From contig NZ_WAAU01000034.1 of assembly GCF_008806755.1 (NCBI RefSeq), positions 1-49,109 of the forward strand: 49,109 bases of DNA, written 5' to 3'. The translations under genes and the position numbers were made by a program. Positions 33,022-42,004 of the stretch are shown in pieces; the first letter of the stretch is position 1; the number at the start of each line of letters is the position of its first letter. The DNA comes from Tenacibaculum aiptasiae (GTDB lineage Bacteria > Bacteroidota > Bacteroidia > Flavobacteriales > Flavobacteriaceae). Under the pieces are notes generated by a model. The model was not told where the DNA came from, made no database searches, and worked only from the letters and a program-made list of their open reading frames with translations.

Positions 33022-33705
33022 ATGAACCAAGAGATAAAAGAAGAAATACTAGAACAGTTAAAAAAAGATATTCTTTTTGGATTTGAAAATGAAAAAGAAT
33101 TATTTGAAAGTATAAATGATATGTTTTATGATTATGAAGAACTTGATACAAATTGGCTAAAAAAAGAAATTGAATTAAGGTTAAAAATACATCAAACTGA
33201 AAGTCTTAAATGGGAAAAACCAACTGACTTTGAAAGATTAGCTAAATCTTTCAACGAGTTAAATAAAGAAGGAATTGTTTCTCTTCACAAAACAGGATAC
33301 ACCAGACAAGATGCAGAAGGCGATTGTTTAGAAATTATTGATGAATTAAAAAATATTGGAATATTAGCTAAAGGATACTGTTATTATCATACACAAGATT
33401 TAGAAAGAGCTATTGGTCAAGAAAAAACATTATTTATTGGATACGATAGTCATAATCAAAATGATGAACTTGCTATGGAAGTTGCTAAGAAAATAGTCGA
33501 TGTTTTAAGAAAGAATGGTTTTACTATCAAATGGAATAACTCTTTGGATACTAGAATTGAAATTTCTGAAATTAACTGGAAAAAAACAGTTGATAATATT
33601 GACTACAATTATAACCAAGTCTTTGATTTAATGGAAAAACATTATAAAATAAATAACATTCAAACCAAAAACCACTCTAAAAAGCCATTTTGGAAGTTTT
33701 GGTAA
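33022..33705 (+). CDS. DUF6891-like protein of unknown function
   Basis: A 227-residue soluble protein. Residues ~70-190 resemble DUF6891 from memory: LNKEGIVSLHKTGYTRQDAE, DELKNIGILAKGYCYYHTQD, TLFIGYDSHNQNDE, and a WNNSLDTRIEISEINW end. The N-terminal ~70 residues are acidic and helical. A signal peptide and membrane segment are both absent. It lies after the FRG gene with a gap that allows cotranscription. Function unknown. Confidence 0.65.
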   Translation: MNQEIKEEILEQLKKDILFGFENEKELFESINDMFYDYEELDTNWLKKEIELRLKIHQTESLKWEKPTDFERLAKSFNELNKEGIVSLHKTGYTRQDAEGDCLEIIDELKNIGILAKGYCYYHTQDLERAIGQEKTLFIGYDSHNQNDELAMEVAKKIVDVLRKNGFTIKWNNSLDTRIEISEINWKKTVDNIDYNYNQVFDLMEKHYKINNIQTKNHSKKPFWKFW

Positions 33706-33781
33706 GGACTAAAACATCTCATAACACTTTATAAAAAAATCTATTTGGCGTATATTGCCACCCCATTAAAAGGCACTAATT

Positions 33782-35626
33782 ATGCAAGAAAACAAAAGGT
33801 TAAACTACATAAAAGATGTGATAAAAAATATGCCAACAGGATGGTTGAGCATAACCACACATCGACTAGATATATACAACGAAGAGTTAGCAAAAACTCA
33901 ATTCATAGAGCAGTTTGAAGCTTTATGTGAAAACAATAATTCAGACACAGCAACTCTAAATGAATTACCTACAGCTTATGATTATATAAGACTAGGACAT
34001 CCATTATCATGTGTGTTAGAATGGGGAGTAGCGAGTATTAACAACCTAAATCCAGAAAATGTCATCAGTTTCTCATCACAGGTTGTTCCTATTTTAGCTG
34101 TTTTAAGAAAAAACTTATTAGAAAATAAGCAAACTCAAATCCTTTACACAGGAAACCTACCTAGTTCGTTTGATGCAGAAATCATTCGAAATGTATATGG
34201 ATACCAATTCGACTTAAAACAAGTTGAAAATTCAAATGAAGTTACAGAATTTAATGGTAGTACTCTTTTCATTTCAGAGCAAGAAAAAGTTGAGGCACTT
34301 GAGCTAAATTCAAATATTGATTTTTACATTAGTCTTTATCCACATTTAGGAAGTATCTTATTAGTTAACGGAGCTCAAAACGAATCGTACATTTCAGAAA
34401 TACAGCATGTACGAAGAAGAGAAACAGTAGCTATGACACCTGCAAATTGCTTGGAGGCATTAAAAATGTTAGTAGAAAATACTACTTACACTCATACTGA
34501 TAATAATACTACTAACAACAAACAATCAGTTTTAAATTCAATAGCAACTATTACAGGTTCAAACACCAAAGCATTGGTAGGCTCTAGTGGATTATCTATA
34601 CAATATGCTATTTTAATGGGACTTGTAGATTACGCACAAGAAAACCACAAAGAAAAAGCAATCAAGTTTGTTGTACCACCAAACTGTTATGGTGGAACTA
34701 ACGACCAAGCAAGACGTGTTGCTGCTTGTTTAGATAATGTAGAAATCATGGACTTACCTGTAGATAGCGGTAATGACATGGTACAAAGTATAGAAGTAGT
34801 TTTAAATAAAATTGCTAGCGAAGATGCCGTGCCGTATATCATTGCAGAGATTCCTACAAACCCAAGAGTAGAAGTTCCAAACCTTATAAAATTACAAGAA
34901 ACACTTAGTAAAAAGCGTACAACACCATCAGGAGAAACTGCTATTGACCCTGTATTTATATTAGATCAAACATTTTGTCCAAACGTACACTTTTTAGGAG
35001 AAGGAGAAATACTTTCAACGGTAAGAACTATCTCTTTTGCTAGTGGATCAAAATTCCCAAGTGGAGGAAAATGTACAGCAGGTTACTGTGTAGGAAATAA
35101 AATGACTGATGCTTTACTAGATAAAGTAGAAGCACATTTAAATCTTTGCGACAATGAAGCTACACATCTTCAATATGAAATACTAGCAGAACAAATGCCT
35201 TCAATGGTACAAAGAATTGCTGGAGCTTATAAAAACACTCGTGAGTTTGTTAGCTTTATTGAAGAAACATTACCAGGAGCTAAAATCAACTTTGTATCGG
35301 AAGAATTAGCAGAACAAGGATTTACACCATCAGTTTTTTCACTAGATCTTCCTACGAAAGGAGATACAGCAGAAGAAAAAGAAACTTATAAAAGAGCATT
35401 GAATCATAAGTTAATCAACTTAATGATTACTGAAATTCCAAGCGAAAGTAAATACTGTGTAAGTTACGGACAGTTAAAAGGATGTTATTGGACTATTCCA
35501 GCAACTTCAACACAAGGAACTACTAAAGAAGGAGACAAAGATTATATTGCTCGTGTAGCACTTTCGCCAGACATGGATTTAGAACTACACAAAAAAGTAT
35601 TTTTAGATTTCGTTAAAAGTATATAA
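33782..35626 (+). CDS. PLP-dependent enzyme of the Cys/Met metabolism type, extended N-terminus
   Basis: A large PLP enzyme of 614 aa. The C-terminal ~350 residues have the fold-type I (Cys/Met metabolism) layout: GSSGLSIQYAILMGL, PPNCYGGTNDQARRVAAC, IIAEIPTNPRVEVPN, the DQTFCPN region and the PLP-binding lysine in FASGSKFPSGGKCTAGY. The first ~250 residues (GHPLSCVLEWGVASIN, SFSSQVVPILAVLRKNLL) are extra compared with ~400-residue cystathionine-type enzymes. Candidate activities are a gamma/beta-lyase or synthase for sulfur amino acids. A strong terminator follows. Confidence 0.82.
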   Translation: MQENKRLNYIKDVIKNMPTGWLSITTHRLDIYNEELAKTQFIEQFEALCENNNSDTATLNELPTAYDYIRLGHPLSCVLEWGVASINNLNPENVISFSSQVVPILAVLRKNLLENKQTQILYTGNLPSSFDAEIIRNVYGYQFDLKQVENSNEVTEFNGSTLFISEQEKVEALELNSNIDFYISLYPHLGSILLVNGAQNESYISEIQHVRRRETVAMTPANCLEALKMLVENTTYTHTDNNTTNNKQSVLNSIATITGSNTKALVGSSGLSIQYAILMGLVDYAQENHKEKAIKFVVPPNCYGGTNDQARRVAACLDNVEIMDLPVDSGNDMVQSIEVVLNKIASEDAVPYIIAEIPTNPRVEVPNLIKLQETLSKKRTTPSGETAIDPVFILDQTFCPNVHFLGEGEILSTVRTISFASGSKFPSGGKCTAGYCVGNKMTDALLDKVEAHLNLCDNEATHLQYEILAEQMPSMVQRIAGAYKNTREFVSFIEETLPGAKINFVSEELAEQGFTPSVFSLDLPTKGDTAEEKETYKRALNHKLINLMITEIPSESKYCVSYGQLKGCYWTIPATSTQGTTKEGDKDYIARVALSPDMDLELHKKVFLDFVKSI

Positions 35627-35651
35627 ATCTGAGATATAACAGTATAAATTT

Positions 35652-35697
35652 ATGGCTGTATGTAAACTTTAAAATAGTGCATACAGCCATTTTTCTT
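35652..35697 (+). terminator. Terminator after the PLP enzyme gene
   Basis: ATGGCTGTATG (35652-35662) pairs with CATACAGCCAT (35680-35690), an 11-bp perfect stem with a 17-base loop, followed by TTTTCTTTCT. Confidence 0.8.
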
Positions 35698-35711
35698 TCT
35701 AAAATTTAAAT

Positions 35712-36209
35712 ATGATAACGATAAAAGAAGCATTAACAAATACTGAATTTAAAGTAATTGAAAAATTAGCAAGCATCATTTTACATGAAGTTTATGACCC
35801 AATAATTCCTGCTGAACACACTCGTTATTTTTTAGAAAAATTTCAATCAGAAAAAGCAATTGAAAATCAAGTAAAAAAAGAAAACTATCATTATTACCTC
35901 TTACAATATAAAAACGACAATGTAGGATATTTAGGCGTTCAAAAACTTGATAAAAAACTAATTTTAAGCAAATTGTATATATTAAAAGCTTTTCGTGGTT
36001 TAAAAATAGGAAAGAGTGCTTTAAATTATGTTCATCAGTATGCTACAGAAAATCATATTGAAAACATTGAATTGATTGTTAATCAACAAAACCAAAACAC
36101 TGTAGAGATTTATCAAAAAAATGGATTTAAAATAATTGATTCAATAACAAACTCTTTTCCAAACGGGCACTCTGTAAACGATTATAAAATGGAGAAAAAA
36201 CTAGTATAA
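35712..36209 (+). CDS. GNAT family N-acetyltransferase
   Basis: A 165-residue acetyltransferase. The acetyl-CoA motif is LYILKAFRGLKIGKSALNYV, where the R-x-x-x-G-x pattern binds the pyrophosphate, followed by IELIVNQQNQNTVEIYQKNGFKII, the usual motif B. Substrate unknown. It is the first gene after the terminator at 35697 and lies 52 bases before xdhA. Confidence 0.9.
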   Translation: MITIKEALTNTEFKVIEKLASIILHEVYDPIIPAEHTRYFLEKFQSEKAIENQVKKENYHYYLLQYKNDNVGYLGVQKLDKKLILSKLYILKAFRGLKIGKSALNYVHQYATENHIENIELIVNQQNQNTVEIYQKNGFKIIDSITNSFPNGHSVNDYKMEKKLV

Positions 36210-36261
36210 AAAACAAACTCTTATACACTTCGACACAAATTCGTATCTTGCCCTCTGCATT

Positions 36262-37662
36262 ATGATACAATTTATACTTAACAATCAGATTATCAAAACA
36301 TCCGAAAAATCGGGTGTTACTTTACTCGATTTTATTCGAGAACAACAACAGTTAAAAGGTACAAAAATAGGATGTCGAGAAGGAGACTGTGGAGCCTGTA
36401 CTGTTTTAGTTGGAGAATTAAATAATAACAATGTTGCTTATCAAAGTATTACCTCTTGTATTTCACCATTAGGAAATGCAAATGGAAAACATATAGTTAC
36501 CGTAGAAGGAACCAACTTACCAAAGGAATTAAACACCGTTCAAAAAGCAATGACAGACAATTATGCTACACAATGTGGTTTTTGTACACCAGGTTTTGTT
36601 GTTTCTATGACCGGGTATGCTTTAGACGATAGTAAATCAAATACTTGCAACGATGCTATTAGTGGTAACATTTGTAGATGTACAGGATATAAATCAATAG
36701 AAAAAGCTGGTTTAGAAATAGAAGAAAAGCTTGAACAAAAAGATAAAAACCACCAAATAGAATGGTTAATCAACGAAGGATTTATTCCAAATTATTTTAA
36801 AACCATTCCAGAAAAGTTAGCTCAATTACAACCAAAAGTTTTTGAAAAAACAGGAGTTAAAGTAGCCAACGGAACCGATGTTTATGTACGTCATGCAGAT
36901 AAAATGGCAGAAGAAGATGTACATTTATTAACAGATCAAAATGCTTTAAAAGGAATTTCATTTACAGAAGGAATTTGTACCCTTGGAGCGAATACTACGG
37001 TTACGGAAATAGCAGAAAACAAAAAACTTCAAACCTTATTCCCAAAACTTAAACAGTTTTTAAAATTAGTTTCATCAGAACAAATTAGAAACATGGGAAC
37101 TATTGGAGGGAACTTTGTAAATGCTTCTCCTATTGGCGATATGTCTATTTTCTTTTTGGCATTAAATTCAACTTTAACAATTCAAAAAGAAGACGATGCT
37201 TCAGAAAGACAAATCCCATTCCAAGACTTTCATCAAGATTATAAAAAATACGATTTACAAGAAGGGGAAATTTTAAAGAGTATCTCTTTTAAAGTTCCAC
37301 AATCAAATGATTATTTCAACTTTGAAAAAGTAAGTAAACGTACACATTTAGATATTGCAAGTGTAAACGCAGCAGGAAGAGTTACTGCTGACAACAATAT
37401 TATTACAAGTGCTCACTTTTCAGTGGGAGGTGCAGCAGCAACTCCAAAATACTTGGAAAAAACCAATGCATTTCTAATTGGAAAAACAATCAATTCAGAA
37501 ACAGTAAAAGAAGCGGAAGCAGTTTTACAATCAGAAATTTCACCGATTAGTGATGTTAGAGGAGCTTCAGAATACAAACGTTTGTTAGCAAAACAATTAT
37601 TCTTTGCACATTTTATAGAGTTATTTCCTAATGAAGTTGAACTAAAAAAACTGATTGCCTAA
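36262..37662 (+). CDS. xdhA: Xanthine dehydrogenase small subunit (2Fe-2S and FAD)
   Basis: The electron-transfer subunit of a molybdenum hydroxylase, 466 aa. The first [2Fe-2S] cluster uses C38, C43, C46 and C66; the second uses C105, C108, C138 and C140 (ATQCGFCTPGFVVSM, GNICRCTGYKSIEKAG). Residues ~165-460 form the FAD domain (VANGTDVYVRHAD, SSEQIRNMGTIGGNFVNASPIGDMS). Its stop codon overlaps the xdhB ATG by one base, so the two are coupled. Xanthine is the best-guess substrate, going to urate. Confidence 0.95.
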   Translation: MIQFILNNQIIKTSEKSGVTLLDFIREQQQLKGTKIGCREGDCGACTVLVGELNNNNVAYQSITSCISPLGNANGKHIVTVEGTNLPKELNTVQKAMTDNYATQCGFCTPGFVVSMTGYALDDSKSNTCNDAISGNICRCTGYKSIEKAGLEIEEKLEQKDKNHQIEWLINEGFIPNYFKTIPEKLAQLQPKVFEKTGVKVANGTDVYVRHADKMAEEDVHLLTDQNALKGISFTEGICTLGANTTVTEIAENKKLQTLFPKLKQFLKLVSSEQIRNMGTIGGNFVNASPIGDMSIFFLALNSTLTIQKEDDASERQIPFQDFHQDYKKYDLQEGEILKSISFKVPQSNDYFNFEKVSKRTHLDIASVNAAGRVTADNNIITSAHFSVGGAAATPKYLEKTNAFLIGKTINSETVKEAEAVLQSEISPISDVRGASEYKRLLAKQLFFAHFIELFPNEVELKKLIA

Positions 37663-39923
37663 TGAAGACGATGAAAAATATTGACAGTTTTACGCACGTT
37701 CGAGGAGAATCGTTATTTGTTGACGATTTAATGTTACGACAAGATGCTTTATTCGGATTGTGTTTCGATTCGCCAAAAGCACATGGAAAAATAAAATCGG
37801 TAGACTATTCAAAAGCAGAAGCACTAGATGGTGTTGTAAAAATATTTACCTACAAAGATGTACTAGGAGAAAATCAAATTGGAGGAATTATTCCAGATGA
37901 GCCTCTTTGGGCAGAAGATGAAGTACACTTTTGGGGACAACCTATAGCATTTATCGTAGCAAAAAGTGAAGCCATAGCTAAAAAAGCGAGAGCCTTAATT
38001 ACTATAGATATTGAAGAACTACCTGTAATTACCACAGCAAAAGAAGCTAAAGAGAAAAAGAGTTTTATCAATGCTCCACGTTCTTTTAAATTAGGAGATT
38101 CAGAAAATACATTTGCCAATTGTGATTATGTATTTGAAGGAGAAACTTTTTCAAACGGGCAAGAACACTTATACCTAGAAACACAAGGATGTTATGCGAT
38201 TCCACAAGAAAATGGAAACATTAAATTAGTATCATCTACACAAGGTCCAACTGCTGTACAAAAAACAGCTGCCAAAGTATTGGGAATTCCAATGCATAAA
38301 ATAGAAGTAGATGTTATCCGTTTAGGAGGTGGATTTGGAGGAAAAGAGGATCAAGCAACACCTTGGGCTGTTATGGCTGCAGTGGCGGTACAACACTTAA
38401 ACCGTCCGGTAAAGTATATGTTAAATCGTCATGACGATTTACGTATGACAGGTAAGCGACACCCCTACTCTTCTTTTTATAAAATTGGATTAACAAAAGA
38501 TTTAAAAATAAAAGCGTTTGAAGTAGAGTTCTTACAAAATTCAGGAGCAGCTGCCGATTTATCACCTGCCATTGCTGAAAGAACATTATTTCACGCAACC
38601 AATAGTTATTTTATTCCAAACGTTAGCACAACCGTATACAGTTGTAAAACAAACTTACCACCTAACACGGCTTTCCGTGGTTTTGGAGGACCGCAAGGAA
38701 TGTTTGTAATAGAAAGTGCAATTGCAGATGCAGCTGATCAAATAGGAGTTAATAGAAGACGCATACAAGAAGCGAACTTAATAGATGAAAACGATGAGTT
38801 TTCATATGGGCAAATAGCCAAGCAAGTAGAAGCTAAAAATACTTGGTTTACAGCCAAAGATAAATTTGAGTTAGAAAAGTTAGAAGAAGAAGTAACTAAC
38901 TTCAACAACGAAAATAAGCTGTATAAAAAAGGAATTTCGTTAATGCCAATAACCTTCGGAATTTCATTTACCAACACACCAATGAATCACGCACGAGCAT
39001 TGGTACACATCTACCAAGATGGAAGTGTGGGTGTATCAACAGGAGCTGTAGAAATGGGACAAAGTGTAAACACAAAAATGTTACAAGTAGCTCAATCAGT
39101 TTTTGGTATTTCTGCATCGAAATTAAAGTTAGAAACAACCAATACTACACGTGTTGCAAACACCTCTCCAACTGCAGCAAGTTCAACAGCCGATTTAAAT
39201 GGAAAGGCAGTAGAAATGGCTTGTAATTCATTAATAGAAAGATTAACATCGGTAGCTTCAAAAATGCTTTCAACCGAAGAAAAAAACATTTCTTTTAGAG
39301 AAGATACGGTTTTAGTAAACGGAGAAAAGTCAACACTTACTTGGGAAGCATTAGTTGCAGAAGCAATGTTACAACGTGTAGCATTATCAGAAAATGCACA
39401 TTATGCAACGCCAGTGATTCACTTTGATAAAACCAAAGAAAAAGGACATCCATTTGCATACCACGTATACGGTACAGCAATTACAACGACAACGGTAGAT
39501 TGTATTAGAGGTACTTACGAAATTGATTCTGTAAAAATTGTACACGACTTTGGAAAGTCAATGAACATAGGAATCGATTTAGGTCAGATAGAAGGAGCAC
39601 TTGCACAAGGAATTGGTTGGATGACAATGGAAGAAATCGCTTATAACAAAGACGGACGTTTGTTATCAAATGCTTTATCAACCTACAAAGTACCAGATAT
39701 CTTTTCGGCAGCAAAAACAGTAGAAACCATTCCAGTAGAAACAGCAGGTAATGATATGGCTATTCAAAAATCAAAAGCTGTAGGTGAACCACCTTTAATG
39801 TACGGAATTGGAGTTTATTTTGCCATACAACAAGCCGTTAAGGAGTTCAATCCAAATTACAAATTAAAATTCCACTCACCATTCACACCAGAAAAAGTGT
39901 TAATGGGATTGTATGAAAAATAA
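37662..39923 (+). CDS. xdhB: Xanthine dehydrogenase molybdopterin-binding subunit
   Basis: The catalytic subunit, 753 aa. Mo-binding landmarks are LGGGFGGKEDQATPWA, the substrate-binding arginine in NTAFRGFGGPQGM, VEMGQSVNTKMLQVA and the general-base glutamate Glu709 in KAVGEPPLMYG. It is a split bacterial form, with Fe-S and FAD domains on the separate XdhA. XdhC, needed to load the sulfurated cofactor, is encoded a few genes downstream. Its last 11 bases overlap the following GNAT gene. Confidence 0.96.
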   Translation: MKTMKNIDSFTHVRGESLFVDDLMLRQDALFGLCFDSPKAHGKIKSVDYSKAEALDGVVKIFTYKDVLGENQIGGIIPDEPLWAEDEVHFWGQPIAFIVAKSEAIAKKARALITIDIEELPVITTAKEAKEKKSFINAPRSFKLGDSENTFANCDYVFEGETFSNGQEHLYLETQGCYAIPQENGNIKLVSSTQGPTAVQKTAAKVLGIPMHKIEVDVIRLGGGFGGKEDQATPWAVMAAVAVQHLNRPVKYMLNRHDDLRMTGKRHPYSSFYKIGLTKDLKIKAFEVEFLQNSGAAADLSPAIAERTLFHATNSYFIPNVSTTVYSCKTNLPPNTAFRGFGGPQGMFVIESAIADAADQIGVNRRRIQEANLIDENDEFSYGQIAKQVEAKNTWFTAKDKFELEKLEEEVTNFNNENKLYKKGISLMPITFGISFTNTPMNHARALVHIYQDGSVGVSTGAVEMGQSVNTKMLQVAQSVFGISASKLKLETTNTTRVANTSPTAASSTADLNGKAVEMACNSLIERLTSVASKMLSTEEKNISFREDTVLVNGEKSTLTWEALVAEAMLQRVALSENAHYATPVIHFDKTKEKGHPFAYHVYGTAITTTTVDCIRGTYEIDSVKIVHDFGKSMNIGIDLGQIEGALAQGIGWMTMEEIAYNKDGRLLSNALSTYKVPDIFSAAKTVETIPVETAGNDMAIQKSKAVGEPPLMYGIGVYFAIQQAVKEFNPNYKLKFHSPFTPEKVLMGLYEK

Positions 39924-40491
39924 TACTGAACATATCATAAACGAAACAATTTTCGAAAAGTTTCCAGAGCTAGAAAGCGAGCGTCTTCTTTTTAAAGAAT
40001 ATCAAAAAGAAGATGCTGCTAGCTTACTTTATATTCGATCGCATCCAAAAGTTTCCAAATACATGGATTCTGAAATTCCTAAAACAATAGAAGATACTGA
40101 GAAAAGAATTGAAGGTATTCAACAAGCATTCTCAGAAAAGAAAGGAATTACTTGGACAATTATCGATAAAAACACCAATACTCTTATTGGTGATTTTGGG
40201 ATTTGGAAATTGGACAGACAAAACTTTAGAGGTGAAATAGGTTATGTCTTAAGTCCAGATTATTGGGGAAAAGGCTATATGAAAGAAAGCATGGTTACGT
40301 TAATTAATTTTGCTTTCAACACCTTGAACCTACATAGCCTAGAAGCCAATGTAAATCCAGAAAATGAAAACTCAAAAAGAGCACTTTTAAAGTTTAACTT
40401 TAAAAAAGAAGCCTATTTTAGAGAAAACTATTACTACAATGGAAAGTTTTTAGATAGCGAAATATACTCGCTATTAAAAACAGATTTGTAG
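39913..40491 (+). CDS. GNAT acetyltransferase, RimJ/RimL type
   Basis: A 192-residue acetyltransferase with ESERLLFKEYQKEDA near the start and the RimJ/RimL pattern GEIGYVLSPDYWGKGYMKESM, followed by HSLEANVNPENENSKRALLKFNF. The likely substrate is an N-terminal amine or a small molecule. The ATG lies inside the last codons of xdhB with an 11-base overlap, so it is translationally coupled to the xanthine dehydrogenase genes; a functional link is not obvious. Confidence 0.9.
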   Translation: MKNNTEHIINETIFEKFPELESERLLFKEYQKEDAASLLYIRSHPKVSKYMDSEIPKTIEDTEKRIEGIQQAFSEKKGITWTIIDKNTNTLIGDFGIWKLDRQNFRGEIGYVLSPDYWGKGYMKESMVTLINFAFNTLNLHSLEANVNPENENSKRALLKFNFKKEAYFRENYYYNGKFLDSEIYSLLKTDL

Positions 40492-40534
40492 TCCAAAAAA
40501 GCTATTAAATAAGAACACTCAAAAATCAATTGTC

Positions 40535-41494
40535 ATGAAAAACAAACTAACCTTACTACTAATTCTTTTAGTTTTTAGTTTACACACCTATTCACAAAGT
40601 AAAAAAGCCATCGCAGGTCAGTTTATGTTTTACTTTGAAGAAAACTACAACAAAGAATCATACGGTAAAATTTATAACCGATTTACAGCTCCTTTTCAAA
40701 AAAAAGTTTCAAAAGAAAAATGGAACTCAATCTTATCGGAGTTTCAAACCAAATATGGTAAGATTAAATATTTTAACTTTATTGAAGTTTCACAAGCAGC
40801 AGTACGCTTTAATGTAAAGTTTGAAAAAGGAAATCAACGATTTAAAATTTATCCAAGTGAACAAATTTTAAATAAACTAGATGCTTTTTTATACAGAGAC
40901 AATCCAGTTTTAGAAAAAAACATTTCAAAAATTACACTGCCTTTTAAAGAAGGAAAATGGTGGGTTATGCAAGGAGGTGATACTAAAAAGCAAAATAATC
41001 ACCAGACCATAAACTACCAAAAAAATGCTTTCGACTTTGTTTTATTAAATAAAGATAGTAAACGATACACAGGTAATAGACGTCAAAACGAAAACCACTT
41101 TTCATTTGGTAAAGAAGTTATTGCTCCAGTAGAAGGAGAAATAGTATCGGTTATCAATGGAGTAAAAGATAACATTCCAGGACATATCAATCGTTATTAT
41201 TATTCAGGAAATACGGTTATCTTAAAAACAAAAAATAATGAGTTTCTATTTTTTGGGCATCTAAAGAACCAATCGATTAAAGTAAAAGTCGGTGATAAGG
41301 TTACTAAAGGACAAACCATAGCACAAATAGGAAATTCAGGAGCTTCCTATTATCCACAATTACATTTTCATGTACAAAATATCGAGGATATCAATGGAGC
41401 CGATGGAGTAAAATGTTTCTTTGACAAAGTAAACGTTAACGGAAACGAAAAGTCTAACTATTCTCCAGTAAAAGGAGACATCATTTCAAACTAG
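40535..41494 (+). CDS. M23 family metallopeptidase with N-terminal DUF3887-like domain
   Basis: A secreted protein of 319 aa with a signal peptide (MKNKLTLLLILLVFSLHTYSQ). Residues ~25-125 resemble the DUF3887 fold (FYFEENYNKESYGKIYNRF). The peptidase part begins with NHQTINYQKNAFDFVLLNKDS, a first zinc-ligand region of one M23 subgroup, then IAPVEGEIVSVINGVKDN, FFGHLKNQSIKVKVGDKVTKGQ and the HxH in YPQLHFHVQN. M23 enzymes usually cut peptidoglycan crosslinks or glycine-rich proteins. It lies within the xdh run, and its stop lies only a few bases from the next frame. Confidence 0.88.
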   Translation: MKNKLTLLLILLVFSLHTYSQSKKAIAGQFMFYFEENYNKESYGKIYNRFTAPFQKKVSKEKWNSILSEFQTKYGKIKYFNFIEVSQAAVRFNVKFEKGNQRFKIYPSEQILNKLDAFLYRDNPVLEKNISKITLPFKEGKWWVMQGGDTKKQNNHQTINYQKNAFDFVLLNKDSKRYTGNRRQNENHFSFGKEVIAPVEGEIVSVINGVKDNIPGHINRYYYSGNTVILKTKNNEFLFFGHLKNQSIKVKVGDKVTKGQTIAQIGNSGASYYPQLHFHVQNIEDINGADGVKCFFDKVNVNGNEKSNYSPVKGDIISN

Positions 41495-41988
41495 TCGCTA
41501 TCAAATTACAATATACCAAACATAATATCATAAGAGGCGCTATTATTTATAGTGCAGGAGATACCATTGCCGCTTTATTATTAAACGAGTTTTCTATATA
41601 CAGATTACTCGGAATAGTTTTAGTAGGAGCCACTATTTATGCGTTTGAAATCCCTAATTATTTTGCTTGGATAGATAAAAAAACAGCGGCATATTCAGGA
41701 ATAAAAAAAACATTGGCAAAAACAGGTTTAGCAATAGCTTATTTTAATCCATTGTGGATTTTCAGGCATTTAGCTTTTATTAAGTTATTTACAGGAAATT
41801 ATGATTTGATAAATAGTCAATTGCTAATCATAGCATGTTGGTCGTTTTTAGCAAACATACCAATATCTTTTATTGCTAACTATTTGATACAAAACAAAAT
41901 TCGTTTAGATTGGCGATTTATGGCAAGTGCTATATTTTCGGCATTAATGGCAATATACTATGCTTTAAGCGAAACCATTTTTAATTAA
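41458..41988 (+). CDS. Membrane protein with no standard start codon (start unresolved)
   Basis: The frame is open from the stop at 41455-41457 to 41988 but has no ATG or GTG, and its only TTG is internal at 41713. The translation looks like a real membrane protein throughout: NIIRGAIIYSAGDTIAALLL, YAFEIPNYFAWIDKKT, AYFNPLWIFRHLAFI and LIIACWSFLANIPISFIANY, with four or more hydrophobic segments. The best candidate start is ATC at 41500 (then KLQYTKHN), six bases after the M23 stop, where one base change from ATG would explain everything. Coupling to the M23 gene, a non-standard start or a sequencing error all fit. It has a faint Mpv17/PMP22-like feel (GD...R...G...N.....D). Function unknown. 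Confidence 0.6.
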   Translation, partial: LFSSKRRHHFKLVAIKLQYTKHNIIRGAIIYSAGDTIAALLLNEFSIYRLLGIVLVGATIYAFEIPNYFAWIDKKTAAYSGIKKTLAKTGLAIAYFNPLWIFRHLAFIKLFTGNYDLINSQLLIIACWSFLANIPISFIANYLIQNKIRLDWRFMASAIFSALMAIYYALSETIFN

Positions 41989-42004
41989 ACTATCAATATA
42001 CAAA

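Noticed and set aside
41713..41988. A short 91-residue gene starting at TTG 41713
   Set aside because: The same frame encodes clear membrane segments well upstream of 41713, so this TTG is probably internal.
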